In this document: one piece after another, positions 47,107 through 56,867 of the stretch | How the letters are laid out: each line of letters opens with the position of its first letter | Numbering within the stretch: the stretch's first letter is position 1 | Assembly: GCF_001922575.1 (NCBI RefSeq) | Contig: NZ_MRCI01000002.1 | Span: forward strand, 248,001-312,000 | From: Neptunomonas phycophila | GTDB lineage: Bacteria; Pseudomonadota; Gammaproteobacteria; Pseudomonadales; Balneatricaceae | Reading direction: 5' to 3' | DNA: 64,000 bases | The notes under the pieces: generated by a model | What the model was told of the DNA's origin: nothing | Seen by the model: only the letters and a program-made list of their open reading frames with translations | Databases searched by the model: none | Translations under genes and position numbers: made by a program

Positions 47107-47362
47107 AATCTTTTTTATTGATCAATGACAGCGTGTCGAGGAATTGATTGAAATGACCGCGAGAGCCCGTTTCAACAGAGTACTTGTTGTGAAAAAAGAT
47201 GCTCACTTCGACGTTATTGTCTTTTAAGGTAACGGTGTAGCCATCAATGCTGCTATTTGCGCGTATGCCATCCAGAACATAATCGTCACCGATCTTTTCT
47301 CCATGCTGAGTGATCTTGAAGAAAGCTTGCAGTGCCGTTTGTATATCTAATTTGTGATCCAT
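47099..47362 (-). CDS. DUF3081-like small protein
   Basis: This 87-residue soluble protein (MDHKLDIQTALQAFFKITQHG ... DGYTVTLKDNNVEVSIFFHNKY) fits DUF3081-type gammaproteobacterial proteins, recalled from memory. I chose the ATG at 47362, preceded by GGTGG. The frame is open 41 codons further, but that would run into a long hairpin. It overlaps the DCC gene by 8 bases. Its function is unknown. Confidence 0.72.
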   Translation of the reverse strand: MDHKLDIQTALQAFFKITQHGEKIGDDYVLDGIRANSSIDGYTVTLKDNNVEVSIFFHNKYSVETGSRGHFNQFLDTLSLINKKDYE

Positions 47363-47448
47363 AAATCCACCCGTATCAATGACTATTAATACGCATAGAC
47401 AGTAAAAATGGATGGGTGTGCGGTTTATTTTTGAAGTGAAAGAAGCAC

Positions 47449-47482
47449 CGAACAACACGCACCCGAGAGTGCATGTTGTTCG
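47449..47482. repeat. 14-bp hairpin between ygfZ and the DUF3081-like gene
   Basis: CGAACAACACGCAC (47449-47462) pairs with GTGCATGTTGTTCG (47469-47482), with one G-T pair and a 6-base loop. It is 36 bases past the ygfZ stop on the minus strand and 87 before the next start. It is followed by GTGCTTCTTTC, so there is no real U tract. Confidence 0.7.
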
Positions 47483-47517
47483 CAATACGTGCTGGTTATC
47501 CTGCAGGGAGTAAGCTG

Positions 47518-48561
47518 CTAGCGTTTAGCAACAAATAACTCGGGGTCTAGTTCGTAGGGTAATTCGAGTAGGTTAAGAGCTGTGCCGTCAGCGAGACTCA
47601 AAGGGTGTTCATCGGCTTGTGATTTAGTAATTACAGCCAGTAAATGAACTTGATGGTCGTTAACCCGTGCGGCACTTAGCACTTGGCCAATGTTTTGTTT
47701 GGTTTCCGTGTTAATGGCATCTCCGCTGCTCGGTAGCCCTTGAGTGTCCGCAGAGAGTAAATACATGGGTTTGTTGAGTTTCCCGCGATGCTGTAAGCGA
47801 GTGATAATTTCTTGGCCTGTATAACAACCCTTGGCGAAACTCACGCCCTTGAGCGCCTGTAGATTCGTCATTTGTGGAATGTAAGATTCTTGCGTTTTTG
47901 CATCGATTTCAGGAATGCCAGCGTCAACTTCTGTTAAAAGCCAGTCGTTAGTTGTGCCTAGTGGCGCTCGATCAGTCAACTTTTTCAAGACGCCTTCGGC
48001 TTGTTCTGCTGGCACCCATAGTTCGTACCGGTTACCCGGTTCACTGTCTGCTACCGGCACTTTAACCGCGATTAGGTTGCCTGTTTTTACCGTACAGTCG
48101 ACTTCTAATGGATTGCCTTCGAGCAGCTGTTCAACGAGCGCGTCTGCTCCCGGGCCTAATAAACCAAAACCTAACCAGTTCTCGGACTCATCGACGGCTT
48201 CGGCTTTAGAGAACATGATGTACTTTTTGAGCGTTTGAAGACCCAGGTCAAAAGCCTCGTGGTTCAGCCGAAGTAGGAAGCCGTTATCAATGGCGATTAA
48301 TCGGTAGAGCGCTATGATGCTGCCTTTGATGGTGCAATGTGCACCTAACCGGCTACCGTGTTTGCTGACTTCACGCATGTCGCATGTGAGTTGGCCCTGC
48401 AGAAACTTCTCGGCATCAGGGCCTAGCACCGAAATAACGCGTTGGTGAATAAGCGGCACAATACGTGTTGGGCTATCTGCTTTAGGAACAGCTGAAATGG
48501 CTCGTTGGTTATCGGCTAAGGTAATATGATAAGGAGCCAGCAGTGTTGTCCATTGATTCAT
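47518..48561 (-). CDS. ygfZ: YgfZ folate-binding protein for iron-sulfur cluster and tRNA modification
   Basis: This 347-residue protein (E. coli 326) of the GcvT-like YgfZ family uses folate to help repair or assemble Fe-S clusters, which affects MiaB-dependent tRNA modification. The signature KGCYTGQEIITRLQHRGK carries the conserved Cys near residue 247. The N-terminal half contains the GcvT-type core LGPDAEKFLQGQLTCDM. It is followed by a strong hairpin. Confidence 0.94.
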   Translation of the reverse strand: MNQWTTLLAPYHITLADNQRAISAVPKADSPTRIVPLIHQRVISVLGPDAEKFLQGQLTCDMREVSKHGSRLGAHCTIKGSIIALYRLIAIDNGFLLRLNHEAFDLGLQTLKKYIMFSKAEAVDESENWLGFGLLGPGADALVEQLLEGNPLEVDCTVKTGNLIAVKVPVADSEPGNRYELWVPAEQAEGVLKKLTDRAPLGTTNDWLLTEVDAGIPEIDAKTQESYIPQMTNLQALKGVSFAKGCYTGQEIITRLQHRGKLNKPMYLLSADTQGLPSSGDAINTETKQNIGQVLSAARVNDHQVHLLAVITKSQADEHPLSLADGTALNLLELPYELDPELFVAKR

Positions 48562-48625
48562 GACATTATCCTGTAAAGGTTCAGAGCCAGCGCATTGAGC
48601 GCTTGCTCTGTAATATATCTAGCAA

Positions 48626-49564
48626 TTAAACGGAACGTGATTCAGACGACGTATCATCCGCAGACAGTGTATTGTCATGCTGGGGCGGTGCTTGGGTGGC
48701 ATTATTGCTACCCATGTGGCCAATGGACTCTCCCAATTTGACGGGTGATTCTGCTTTGAGCTGTTCTACCCACTCAATTGCTTCAGGTCCGAACAACAGC
48801 ACTACCGTAGAGCCTAGCTTAAAGCGCCCCATTTCTTCACCTTTCTCGAGGGTGATAGGGTCGCTAACTTGAGGTGTAAAATGCGTCAATACCGGTTTTT
48901 TGATAGCGGGAGCCTCTTGGCCGCTCCAAACAGTTTCAATACCGGCGACAATCATTGCACCAACTAACACCATAGCCATCGGCCCTACCTCGGTCTCAAA
49001 TATCGCGACTAACCGCTCATTGCGTGCGAATAATTGATCGACGTTTTCTGCTGTTGTTTGGTTAACAGAAAACAAATCTCCGGGTACGTAAACGGTTTCG
49101 ATTAAGGTGCCTTTAATCGGCATGTGTACACGGTGATAATCACGTGGTGATAAATATATGGTGGCAAAGTAACCGTTTTTAAAGGGTGTGGCTAAGTGCT
49201 CGTATCCGCCCAGTAAAGTTGATAGCCCATAACCACGTCCTTTGGCTTGAAAAATACGGCCATGATCTATTGAGCCAATTTGGCTGATGGCACCATCAGC
49301 AGGAGAAACGACACTGTTTGCTGAAGAGTCAATTGGACGGGCGTCTTCTTTTAGAGCGCGTGTAAAAAATGCATTGAAGGTAGGGTAGGCGGTAGGCTCT
49401 TCGATAAGCGCTTCGCTCATGTTTACTCGGTATTTTTTCGCAAACTGCGTGATAAAGGTATTCTTTATCCACGGTGTTGTAGAGTCAGCAATCTTACCGA
49501 CTAAACGAGATAATAAATGTTGTGGAACAATATGTTGGAACAGAATAAATAGTTTGGTTTTCAA
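48626..49564 (-). CDS. psd: Phosphatidylserine decarboxylase
   Basis: This 312-residue proenzyme of the inner membrane makes phosphatidylethanolamine. The autoprocessing motif LGST (Ser near residue 252) in [12 protein letters not shown] gives the pyruvoyl group. The conserved [11 protein letters not shown] and LFSVNQ are present. There is no ATG at the N terminus; TTG at 49564, with GGAG 9 bases upstream, gives a standard start ([22 protein letters not shown]). It follows the rhodanese gene, a known pairing in related bacteria. A Ser-, His- and Asp-rich tail of about 35 residues follows the usual end. Confidence 0.95.
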   Translation of the reverse strand: MKTKLFILFQHIVPQHLLSRLVGKIADSTTPWIKNTFITQFAKKYRVNMSEALIEEPTAYPTFNAFFTRALKEDARPIDSSANSVVSPADGAISQIGSIDHGRIFQAKGRGYGLSTLLGGYEHLATPFKNGYFATIYLSPRDYHRVHMPIKGTLIETVYVPGDLFSVNQTTAENVDQLFARNERLVAIFETEVGPMAMVLVGAMIVAGIETVWSGQEAPAIKKPVLTHFTPQVSDPITLEKGEEMGRFKLGSTVVLLFGPEAIEWVEQLKAESPVKLGESIGHMGSNNATQAPPQHDNTLSADDTSSESRSV

Positions 49565-49645
49565 ACCAGTATCTCCAAAACCTTCCGTAGGGTGCCTGAG
49601 GCCATAATACCCACAGAAGGTGGTTTATAGATGTTAAATGGGACG

Positions 49646-50467
49646 TTAGTGGCTTTTTTCGACGGCGCTATTGGGTAGGTTGCCCCACTCAAACCAGGAG
49701 CCGTCGTAGCACCGCATATCATCAATACCTGCATAGAGGCCTGCGATGTAAGTGAGCCCAGAGCGGCGATGGGTTTGGCAATGCGTCACAATCGGTTTAG
49801 TCGTATCCAGCCCGGCTGCTACTATTTGCTGTTTGATGGCATTGGGGGATAGCAAAAGCGCAGGAGCCTCATGGGCGAGAACGTCCGTCCACTCTAACCA
49901 TTTAGCGGTGGGAATGTGCCCACCTTTACTGGCATTAACTACTTTTGTACCTTGGTATTCATCGAGTGCGCGCGCATCCCAAATGCTGATATCACCTTGT
50001 GCGACGTGTTTTTCTATGAAGCTATAATCCGCTAATAGAGGCGTCCCCTGATGACTCACGGTAAGGGATGACGGCACCGGGGTATGCGGAGTTTGTTCAA
50101 CTGGGAAGCCTTCTAAACGCCATGCATCTAAATGGCCATTCAAAAAAGAGACATTAAATAAGTTGCAACAATGCATGGTCCACACAAATCGACCGGCCCA
50201 CGGACCTTTTTGGTCATCATACACAACAACGTGTGATGCTTCGGTGATGCCTGCATCGGAGAACAACTCTGATAGTTGAGCGTCGCTGGCTATTTTATTG
50301 GGTATTGGAGCTTGTCCACAGAGCATACGTGTAGGCTCAAGACGAATCGCGCCGGGGATGTGGCTGGTTTCGTAATGCGCTTCTGAAGATAGATCAATGA
50401 CGATCACATGAGGTTGATCAATGACTTTTGATAGTTCGACCGCGTCGATTACCAGTGGCAATTGCAT
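49646..50467 (-). CDS. rhdA: Thiosulfate sulfurtransferase, RhdA-type rhodanese
   Basis: This 273-residue tandem rhodanese has two rhodanese domains, the first without an active Cys. The catalytic Cys near residue 229 lies in THCQTHRRSGLT, very like the RhdA active loop CQTHHRS of Azotobacter and pseudomonads. It differs from E. coli SseA. The enzyme moves sulfane sulfur from thiosulfate to cyanide or protein thiols. It lies 82 bases before psd on the same strand. Confidence 0.93.
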   Translation of the reverse strand: MQLPLVIDAVELSKVIDQPHVIVIDLSSEAHYETSHIPGAIRLEPTRMLCGQAPIPNKIASDAQLSELFSDAGITEASHVVVYDDQKGPWAGRFVWTMHCCNLFNVSFLNGHLDAWRLEGFPVEQTPHTPVPSSLTVSHQGTPLLADYSFIEKHVAQGDISIWDARALDEYQGTKVVNASKGGHIPTAKWLEWTDVLAHEAPALLLSPNAIKQQIVAAGLDTTKPIVTHCQTHRRSGLTYIAGLYAGIDDMRCYDGSWFEWGNLPNSAVEKSH

Positions 50468-50551
50468 GGCTTGTTCTCATCGTAGACTGGAAAATGATCA
50501 TAACGATTTGTTGTCCGAGCCTCAATGGTAGCATGAATAGCCTAAGTAAAA

Positions 50552-52240
50552 TTATAGGGCGTGTAAGGCCTTACTAGCCGCTGAGCACAGCAAGCGGAAC
50601 TGCTGGTGTTGGAAGTCAGTCAAGGCCGATGGATTGTCGCCTCCGTCAGCGTAGATAACAGCTACGGGCTTGTCATCCTTAAAAATTGACATGATGAGTA
50701 TATCTTGATGCGGCAAAATTTGTGTATATGCCTTCGACATTAAGCGCTCATATTGGGCGCGGTTACTTTGTTTGATCCAGACGCAAAGGGGCTTCTCACT
50801 GAGCTTTTTAAAGAGCCCTCCCGTGCTAATATCAATTTCATAGCTGGCCAAGGGATCTGATTTCTCCATTCCAATGGCTTGCGCAGCTTTTACTGTTTGG
50901 TTTTTCGTGTTTACTAAGCTCAGTGTGACTCGTTGTAAGCCTAAACCCTGTGATAATCCTTGTAATAGCCCCCCCAATATATGAGATGGTTTTGTGTAAA
51001 GATGGTAGCCATCTCTAAACCTGTCCATGATGATTTTAAACTTGCTGTTATCTAATAATTCATCGGGGCTGGTTGGGTGTGCTCTATAGCGGGTTGCTGG
51101 TTGGGTAGGGGCGGACGGGGCCGTTACCGCCTTAGCGGCCAGCCTTGGTTTCTTAGCTGCAGGCTTTTTCACTGCCGGGGCTGTATTGATTAAGGCGCTA
51201 AGCTCTTTGTTGGATAACTTATAGTTCCCCATATTATCAGAGGGAATAAGCAGCATTTCAGCCGCAGGTGCTAGCGTGCCTGCTACATGATAATGATGAG
51301 ATGACGAAATCGTTATCTGGTTCAGCATGGTGCGAGTCTCATCATGATCGCCACCCAGATAGCAACAAACCGTTTCAGTGGTATCGGCTGGGCGGCTCGT
51401 TTGCCATTCACGGCTAACATTCATGGCATACCAGTTGGCCAGTTTAATAATAAAGCTGCGGTCTTGCAGCATGTGACCGATGGCACGATTATCGTCATCG
51501 CTGATCTCGCTATTGCCTACAGTGCGTTCACGAAACTTAGTCAGTAATGCACGAGAAGGGGATGTGTTTGGGTCCTGCGCTTGACAGATTACGTCGGAAA
51601 ACCCCCATTCAGTAGAGAGTCCATGTGAGATGTCTTGCATGGTGCAGCCTAAGATTTTCTTTTCGGCGGCTACAGGGTCGCTCCCTTTTTCATTAATTAG
51701 GATATGTACTTCATGCATGTGTAAAGGGGCGTGTAGCCATAAAGACCATAAGCCAACCCCGTAAAACAGACTGGCTAAGAAGGTCTCATCGACAAACGGC
51801 TGGTTTTTACGGCGCATCCAGCGTTCTGCGTGGAAAGCAGCCAGATGACTATTAGCAATAGCGCGGAAATAAAGCTGTTGTTGGATACTGTTTGGGCTGA
51901 CTTTAACGGGTTTTAGCCGGTTAGCTAGCTGCTCTATAGGGTCCATACCCAGTGAGGAAACCGCATGTTCAACGCTCGTGATTACTGAATCGCGCTTAGC
52001 TGCTTGGTGCGCTTGTTGGGCAGCGCGTACAAAAATAAGGCTTAAAATAGGGTCGCTTTTAATTAAAGCGGTGAGTTGGCTGATCATGGTGTTGTCATTT
52101 TGCACGAGAAGCCGCAAACGCTTTAAGCTGCTTGCTCTGACAGGAAAAGGCTTATCTTTAAGAAAGCTAATCCATGCTTCAGGCCCAAAAAGCTCGTCAC
52201 TTTTGGTCTGAAAATCGCCTGACTTTTCCTGTTGTTCCAT
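50552..52240 (-). CDS. HDOD-domain protein with C-terminal GAF-like domain
   Basis: This 562-residue soluble protein has an HDOD domain (about 20-300). Signs are the VRASSLKRLRLLVQ start, LIKSDPILSLIFVRAAQQA, and SVEHAVSSLGMDPIEQLA, typical of HDOD, with no intact HD metal pair. A linker rich in Ala, Pro and Lys follows (about 345-385), then a GAF-like domain (about 390-560; LQRVTLSLVNTKN, ILIMSIFKDDKPVAVIYADGG). HDOD proteins act in signalling, often with c-di-GMP. Its place next to rsgA and psd does not explain its role. Confidence 0.88.
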   Translation of the reverse strand: MEQQEKSGDFQTKSDELFGPEAWISFLKDKPFPVRASSLKRLRLLVQNDNTMISQLTALIKSDPILSLIFVRAAQQAHQAAKRDSVITSVEHAVSSLGMDPIEQLANRLKPVKVSPNSIQQQLYFRAIANSHLAAFHAERWMRRKNQPFVDETFLASLFYGVGLWSLWLHAPLHMHEVHILINEKGSDPVAAEKKILGCTMQDISHGLSTEWGFSDVICQAQDPNTSPSRALLTKFRERTVGNSEISDDDNRAIGHMLQDRSFIIKLANWYAMNVSREWQTSRPADTTETVCCYLGGDHDETRTMLNQITISSSHHYHVAGTLAPAAEMLLIPSDNMGNYKLSNKELSALINTAPAVKKPAAKKPRLAAKAVTAPSAPTQPATRYRAHPTSPDELLDNSKFKIIMDRFRDGYHLYTKPSHILGGLLQGLSQGLGLQRVTLSLVNTKNQTVKAAQAIGMEKSDPLASYEIDISTGGLFKKLSEKPLCVWIKQSNRAQYERLMSKAYTQILPHQDILIMSIFKDDKPVAVIYADGGDNPSALTDFQHQQFRLLCSAASKALHAL

Positions 52241-52263
52241 GAACTCTCACTGTCGCCTATTGA

Positions 52264-53295
52264 TTAATTATTAGGACTCTCCAGTAAAGACGTAAGAATA
52301 CGCTGGTAGCTATCCATACGGGAGGCACTAATGTCACCGCGTTCGATAGCTTCCAGTATAGCGCAACCTGGCTCATGCTCATGTTTACAGTCTCGAAACT
52401 TGCAATAGCCCATAAAAGGTTTGAACTCGACAAAGCCTTCTATCAACTTTTCTGGTTCGAGGTGCCAGAGTGCAAACTCACGAATCCCAGGGGAGTCGAT
52501 TAAGTCACCACCGGCTGGGAAATGAAATAGCCTAGCCGTTGTGGTGGTGTGACGGCCTTTACGCGATTGTTCGGACAGCCCGCCTACTTTTATATCGACA
52601 CCCGGCAGCAATACATTAATTAAAGATGATTTTCCGACGCCAGATTGCCCTACAAAAACGCTGGTACGATCTTTTAATTCAGCTTTAAGCTCAGCTAAGC
52701 CGTCATCATGGCTGGTCGATGCGAGTAGCACTTCATAGCCAATCGCTCGATAACGCTCGACAAGTTGGGTGATCTCATCTTGGTTTTTTTCAGTAATTAG
52801 GTCTGATTTGTTGAGAAGTAAAACCGGTTTGATATTGCTTAGCTCAGAGGCAACTAGGTATCGATCGATCAAGTTGGCGAAGGGCTGTGGCTCAACGGCA
52901 AAAGTGATGACTATTTGGTCAATATTGGCGGCAACCGGTTTCAATTCGCCATGATTAGTTGGGCGAATGAGTTCACTGTCACGTGCTAATGCCGCCACAA
53001 CAACACCGTATTCTGTGCCTTTGCGCCAGATAATGCGGTCGCCTGTGACCAGTTGGCCTAAGTGGGTACGCAAGTGGCAGCGGAAAATAGTGCCAGCGGC
53101 TTCGCCTTCGGTAGCCTCCACGTCGACCTGTTTACCAAAATGAGAGATGATTAATCCTGGCTGCTCAGGTCCAAGCTCTCCACCGCTTAATGCTTGTTCT
53201 AGGCGGTCATCTTTTTTGGAGGCGCGGTCGGTGCGCTCTTTTTGAATTTTTTCAATTCGCCACGCCTGACGGCGGGTAACTTTGCGTTTTGACAT
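52264..53295 (-). CDS. rsgA: Small ribosomal subunit biogenesis GTPase RsgA
   Basis: This 343-residue circularly permuted GTPase helps late maturation of the 30S subunit. It has a basic N terminus, then an OB fold, then G4 (NKSD), G1 (GQSGVGKSS near residue 217) and G3 (DSPGIREF) in permuted order. A C-terminal zinc motif reads CKFRDCKHEHEPGC. It is divergent from orn, as in E. coli, and lies just before the HDOD gene on the same strand. Confidence 0.97.
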   Translation of the reverse strand: MSKRKVTRRQAWRIEKIQKERTDRASKKDDRLEQALSGGELGPEQPGLIISHFGKQVDVEATEGEAAGTIFRCHLRTHLGQLVTGDRIIWRKGTEYGVVVAALARDSELIRPTNHGELKPVAANIDQIVITFAVEPQPFANLIDRYLVASELSNIKPVLLLNKSDLITEKNQDEITQLVERYRAIGYEVLLASTSHDDGLAELKAELKDRTSVFVGQSGVGKSSLINVLLPGVDIKVGGLSEQSRKGRHTTTTARLFHFPAGGDLIDSPGIREFALWHLEPEKLIEGFVEFKPFMGYCKFRDCKHEHEPGCAILEAIERGDISASRMDSYQRILTSLLESPNN

Positions 53296-53427
53296 TAAAA
53301 ATAACTACCTAAGTTCGATCGCGGGCTTTTCGCTTCGTGGTATTCTATACCGAAGCAATAAAATATGCGCCACGAACCGGAAGATCACGTCAAAATCAGT
53401 CGGTTATGCAGAATAAGAGGACACGTA

Positions 53428-53970
53428 ATGTCACGTAAAACAAATCTGATCTGGTTAGATCTCGAAATGACAGGCTTAGAGCCTGAAACAGACTATATTA
53501 TTGAGATGGCGACGATCGTTACTGATGCTGATTTGAATATCATCGCGCAAGGCCCTTCATTAGTGATACATCAACCCGACGATATTCTTGATAACATGAA
53601 TGAGTGGTGTATTAATCAGCACGGAAAAACAGGGCTGACCCAACGGGTACGTGAGAGTCAGCTATCGGAACGCGAAGCCGAGCAACAAACCATCGCTTTT
53701 ATTGCTGATTACGTAGATCAAGGGGCTTCTCCTATGTGCGGTAACAGCATTGGTCAGGACCGTCGTTTTTTGCACCGTTACATGCCAGAACTCGAGGCTT
53801 ACTTCCATTATCGCAATTTGGACGTTAGCTCTATTAAAGAGTTAGCACGTCGCTGGAAGCCAGAGGTGCTAAAGGGCTTTACGAAGCAAGGGACGCATTT
53901 GGCGTTAGATGATATCCGAGACTCAATCGCAGAATTACAGCATTATCGCGAAAACTTCTTCAACGTATAA
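53428..53970 (+). CDS. orn: Oligoribonuclease
   Basis: This 180-residue DEDDh exonuclease (E. coli 181) degrades 2-5-nt RNAs and pGpG, the product of EAL phosphodiesterases. That links it to the many c-di-GMP enzymes here. Catalytic residues are in [22 protein letters not shown] and [17 protein letters not shown] lies before the ATG at 53428. It is divergent from rsgA. Confidence 0.97.
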   Translation: MSRKTNLIWLDLEMTGLEPETDYIIEMATIVTDADLNIIAQGPSLVIHQPDDILDNMNEWCINQHGKTGLTQRVRESQLSEREAEQQTIAFIADYVDQGASPMCGNSIGQDRRFLHRYMPELEAYFHYRNLDVSSIKELARRWKPEVLKGFTKQGTHLALDDIRDSIAELQHYRENFFNV

Positions 53971-54097
53971 ATATTCGTTTTCCTCATCGAAAAGAGGATT
54001 ACACTGACATAAAACTATCTTACACTCGCAACACTTTAGAGGGCGGCTGGCTTTAGGTAGCGAGTGTCGGTTCCATCATTAATGAAAGGGTCAAATT

Positions 54098-56356
54098 ATG
54101 CGTTTCCATTTTCCGATCGTCATTATCGATGAAGATTTTCGTACTGAGAACACCAGTGGGTCAGGGATTCGCCAGCTAGCTGACGCCATCTCAAAAGAAG
54201 GTGTTGAAGTAGAAGGTTATACCAGTTACGGCGATTTGACCTCGTTTGCTCAGCAACAGAGCCGCGCAGCTGGCTTTATTTTGTCGATTGATGATCACGA
54301 TTTTGAAACCGATGACCAAGGTATACGTTCGTTAGAAGAACTTCGCGCATTTGTGGGTGAAATTCGCCGTAGGAACCAAGAAATTCCGATTTATTTATAC
54401 GGTGAAACTCGCACTTCCCGTCATATGCCTAACGATATTTTGCGAGAGCTGCATGGCTTTATCCACATGCACGAAGACACCCCAGAGTTTGTGGCGCGCC
54501 ATATTATTCGTGAGTCTAAGTCGTATTTAGCAACGTTAGCCCCACCTTTTTTCCGAGCGTTAACAGATTACGCGCAAGACGGGTCCTATAGTTGGCACTG
54601 CCCAGGGCATTCCGGCGGCGTGGCATTTTTGAAATCGCCAGTAGGTCAAATGTTCCATCAGTTTTTTGGCGAGAACATGTTACGTGCCGATGTGTGTAAT
54701 GCGGTGGATGAGTTAGGTCAGTTACTTGATCACACAGGCCCTGTGGCTGCCTCTGAGCGTAATGCAGCACGTATTTTTAATGCGGATCACCTGTTTTTTG
54801 TGACCAATGGTACATCGACTTCTAACAAGATTGTTTGGAACTCCACGGTGGCGCCGGGCGATATTGTTGTTGTTGACCGTAACTGTCACAAGTCAATTTT
54901 GCACGCCATTATGATGACGGGTGCGGTACCTATCTTCCTAATGCCAACTCGTAACCATTACGGCATTATAGGGCCTATCCCGCGTAGCGAGTTTGAGCCT
55001 GCGAACATCCGTAAGAAGATGCTAGCGAATCCGTTCTGTCGTAAAAAATTAGAAGAAAATCCAGATATTAAACCGCGTGTGTTGACCATTACCCAGTCTA
55101 CCTATGATGGCGTTTTATATAATGTCGAGGAAATCAAAGACTTGCTTGATGGTGAGATCGAAACCTTGCACTTTGATGAAGCCTGGTTACCACATGCGGC
55201 GTTCCATGATTTCTATGGTGATTATCACGCTATAGGAGAAGGCCGGCCTCGTTGCGATGAGTCCATGGTTTTTGCTACTCAATCGACTCATAAATTGCTA
55301 GCGGGTTTGTCTCAGGCTTCTCAGATATTAGTTCAAGATGCCAATACGAATAAATTAGACCGCGACATCTTTAATGAAGCGTATTTAATGCATACGTCTA
55401 CTAGCCCGCAGTACGCGATTATTGCGTCTTGTGATGTGGCTGCCGCGATGATGGAAGAGCCCGGTGGTACTGCTTTGGTGGAAGAGTCCTTAGATGAGGC
55501 GCTTGAGTTTCGTCGTGCTATGCGCAAAGTGGATGAAGAATATGAAGAAGATTGGTGGTTCTCAGTATGGGGCCCAGACGACTTAACCAGTGAAGGTCTA
55601 GATGAGCGTGATGCGTGGATGCTCAAGCCAGGCGAGAGCTGGCATGGTTTTGGCGACGTTGCCGAAGGCTTTAATTTGCTCGACCCTATTAAAGCGACCA
55701 TCTTAACACCGGGCTTGAATGTGGATGGTGATTTTGCGGATCAGGGTATTCCAGCGTCGATTGTTGCGAAATATCTGGCAGAGCATGGTGTCGTTATTGA
55801 AAAGAATGGTCTGTACTCGTTCTTCATCATGTTTACTATCGGCATCACGAAGGGGCGTTGGAATACGATGATTTCGGCGTTACAACAGTTTAAGGATGAT
55901 TATGATAAGAACGCTCCGCTGTGGCGTGTGCTGCCGGAGTTCATCGCACAATATCCTCAATACGAACGTATTGGCCTAAAAGAACTTTGCCAGCAAATTC
56001 ACAGCATTTATCGTGAAAACGATGTAGCGCGTTTAACGACTGAGATGTACTTGTCAGATCTAGTGCCTGCCATGAAGCCCGCTAAGGCGTTTGCTAAAAT
56101 GGCACACAAGGATATAGAACGTGTGCCGCTTGATAGGCTTGAAGGGCGCGTTACCGCTGTTATGTTGACACCCTACCCACCGGGTATTCCGTTGTTGGTG
56201 CCTGGGGAGGTGTTCAATAAAACAATTGTCGACTACTTGAAGTTTGCGCGAACTTTTAACAGTGCATTTCCTGGCTTTGAAACCTATGTGCATGGTTTGG
56301 TTGCCGAAAAGCACGGTTCCGAGACATCGTACTTCGTGGATTGTGTAGAGAATTAA
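54098..56356 (+). CDS. Lysine/arginine/ornithine decarboxylase family, PLP-dependent
   Basis: This 752-residue fold-type-I decarboxylase has an N-terminal wing domain (MRFHFPIVIIDEDFRTENTS), a PLP domain with WHCPGHSGG, the PLP lysine in TQSTHKLLAG near residue 399, and DEAWLPHAAFHDFY. The C-terminal domain has phrases such as PPGIPLLVPGE. The closest pattern I recall is the Burkholderia-type lysine/arginine decarboxylase, distinct from E. coli CadA. The substrate (Lys, Arg or Orn) cannot be fixed. It releases CO2 and a polyamine or cadaverine. It is followed by a terminator. Confidence 0.93.
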   Translation: MRFHFPIVIIDEDFRTENTSGSGIRQLADAISKEGVEVEGYTSYGDLTSFAQQQSRAAGFILSIDDHDFETDDQGIRSLEELRAFVGEIRRRNQEIPIYLYGETRTSRHMPNDILRELHGFIHMHEDTPEFVARHIIRESKSYLATLAPPFFRALTDYAQDGSYSWHCPGHSGGVAFLKSPVGQMFHQFFGENMLRADVCNAVDELGQLLDHTGPVAASERNAARIFNADHLFFVTNGTSTSNKIVWNSTVAPGDIVVVDRNCHKSILHAIMMTGAVPIFLMPTRNHYGIIGPIPRSEFEPANIRKKMLANPFCRKKLEENPDIKPRVLTITQSTYDGVLYNVEEIKDLLDGEIETLHFDEAWLPHAAFHDFYGDYHAIGEGRPRCDESMVFATQSTHKLLAGLSQASQILVQDANTNKLDRDIFNEAYLMHTSTSPQYAIIASCDVAAAMMEEPGGTALVEESLDEALEFRRAMRKVDEEYEEDWWFSVWGPDDLTSEGLDERDAWMLKPGESWHGFGDVAEGFNLLDPIKATILTPGLNVDGDFADQGIPASIVAKYLAEHGVVIEKNGLYSFFIMFTIGITKGRWNTMISALQQFKDDYDKNAPLWRVLPEFIAQYPQYERIGLKELCQQIHSIYRENDVARLTTEMYLSDLVPAMKPAKAFAKMAHKDIERVPLDRLEGRVTAVMLTPYPPGIPLLVPGEVFNKTIVDYLKFARTFNSAFPGFETYVHGLVAEKHGSETSYFVDCVEN

Positions 56357-56383
56357 GTAAAAAGCTGCGCGAAGGTGGATAAC

Positions 56384-56414
56384 AAAACGGCGGTCAATAA
56401 AAGGCCGCCGTTTT
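56384..56414. terminator. Bidirectional rho-independent terminator
   Basis: AAAACGGCGG / CCGCCGTTTT with an 11-base loop serves the decarboxylase (plus) and the YacL gene (minus). Confidence 0.88.
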
Positions 56415-56431
56415 GCGTTTAATAAGCGGCG

Positions 56432-56797
56432 TTAGCACTCAGCTAAAAATATGAGCCAGTTTTCTATCAGTGCTTTAAAGTCCTCTAATCCACAGTCGGC
56501 CATAGATTCTAAATCGTAAAAGGAGAGATCTTCTGGAAGTTCAACATCGGGTTCAAAACCGAGAGTGTTAGCGACGACTTCTACATCGGTCCCAGTCATA
56601 CGCAATAACCAATCTTCACTGGCCTGTTGGTAATCAAATCGTTTTTGATGAATGAGCTCGGTAATGACTCTGAGTAGGTGTTCGCTTTGAGCAATGGACG
56701 TGCATTCATCTGTCAGCCAACGGCCTATCGCTTCTGACTCCATTGAGCAGCGGGCTGTGGGGTGGTTTAAATCATCAATGTAAAAGTCGTATTCCAC
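56432..56797 (-). CDS. yacL: YacL-family protein (UPF0231)
   Basis: This 121-residue protein matches E. coli YacL (120) of unknown function. The N terminus VEYDFYIDDLNHPTARCSM aligns with MDYEF of YacL, and the end YDLESMADCGLEDFKALI matches the family. I chose the GTG at 56797, since the ATG at 56923 would overlap the upstream gene by 56 bases and add 42 residues that YacL lacks. The site before GTG is modest (AAGAGA). Confidence 0.85.
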   Translation of the reverse strand: MEYDFYIDDLNHPTARCSMESEAIGRWLTDECTSIAQSEHLLRVITELIHQKRFDYQQASEDWLLRMTGTDVEVVANTLGFEPDVELPEDLSFYDLESMADCGLEDFKALIENWLIFLAEC

Positions 56798-56867
56798 GGA
56801 AAATCTCTTATGCTGTTCGGGGTAGGTAATGGGCCATCTAGAAGGGCTTTCGCCGGTAAAATCCAGT

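Noticed and set aside
53980-53999. TCCTC / GAGGA hairpin after orn
   Set aside because: The stem is only 5 bp and has no U tract.
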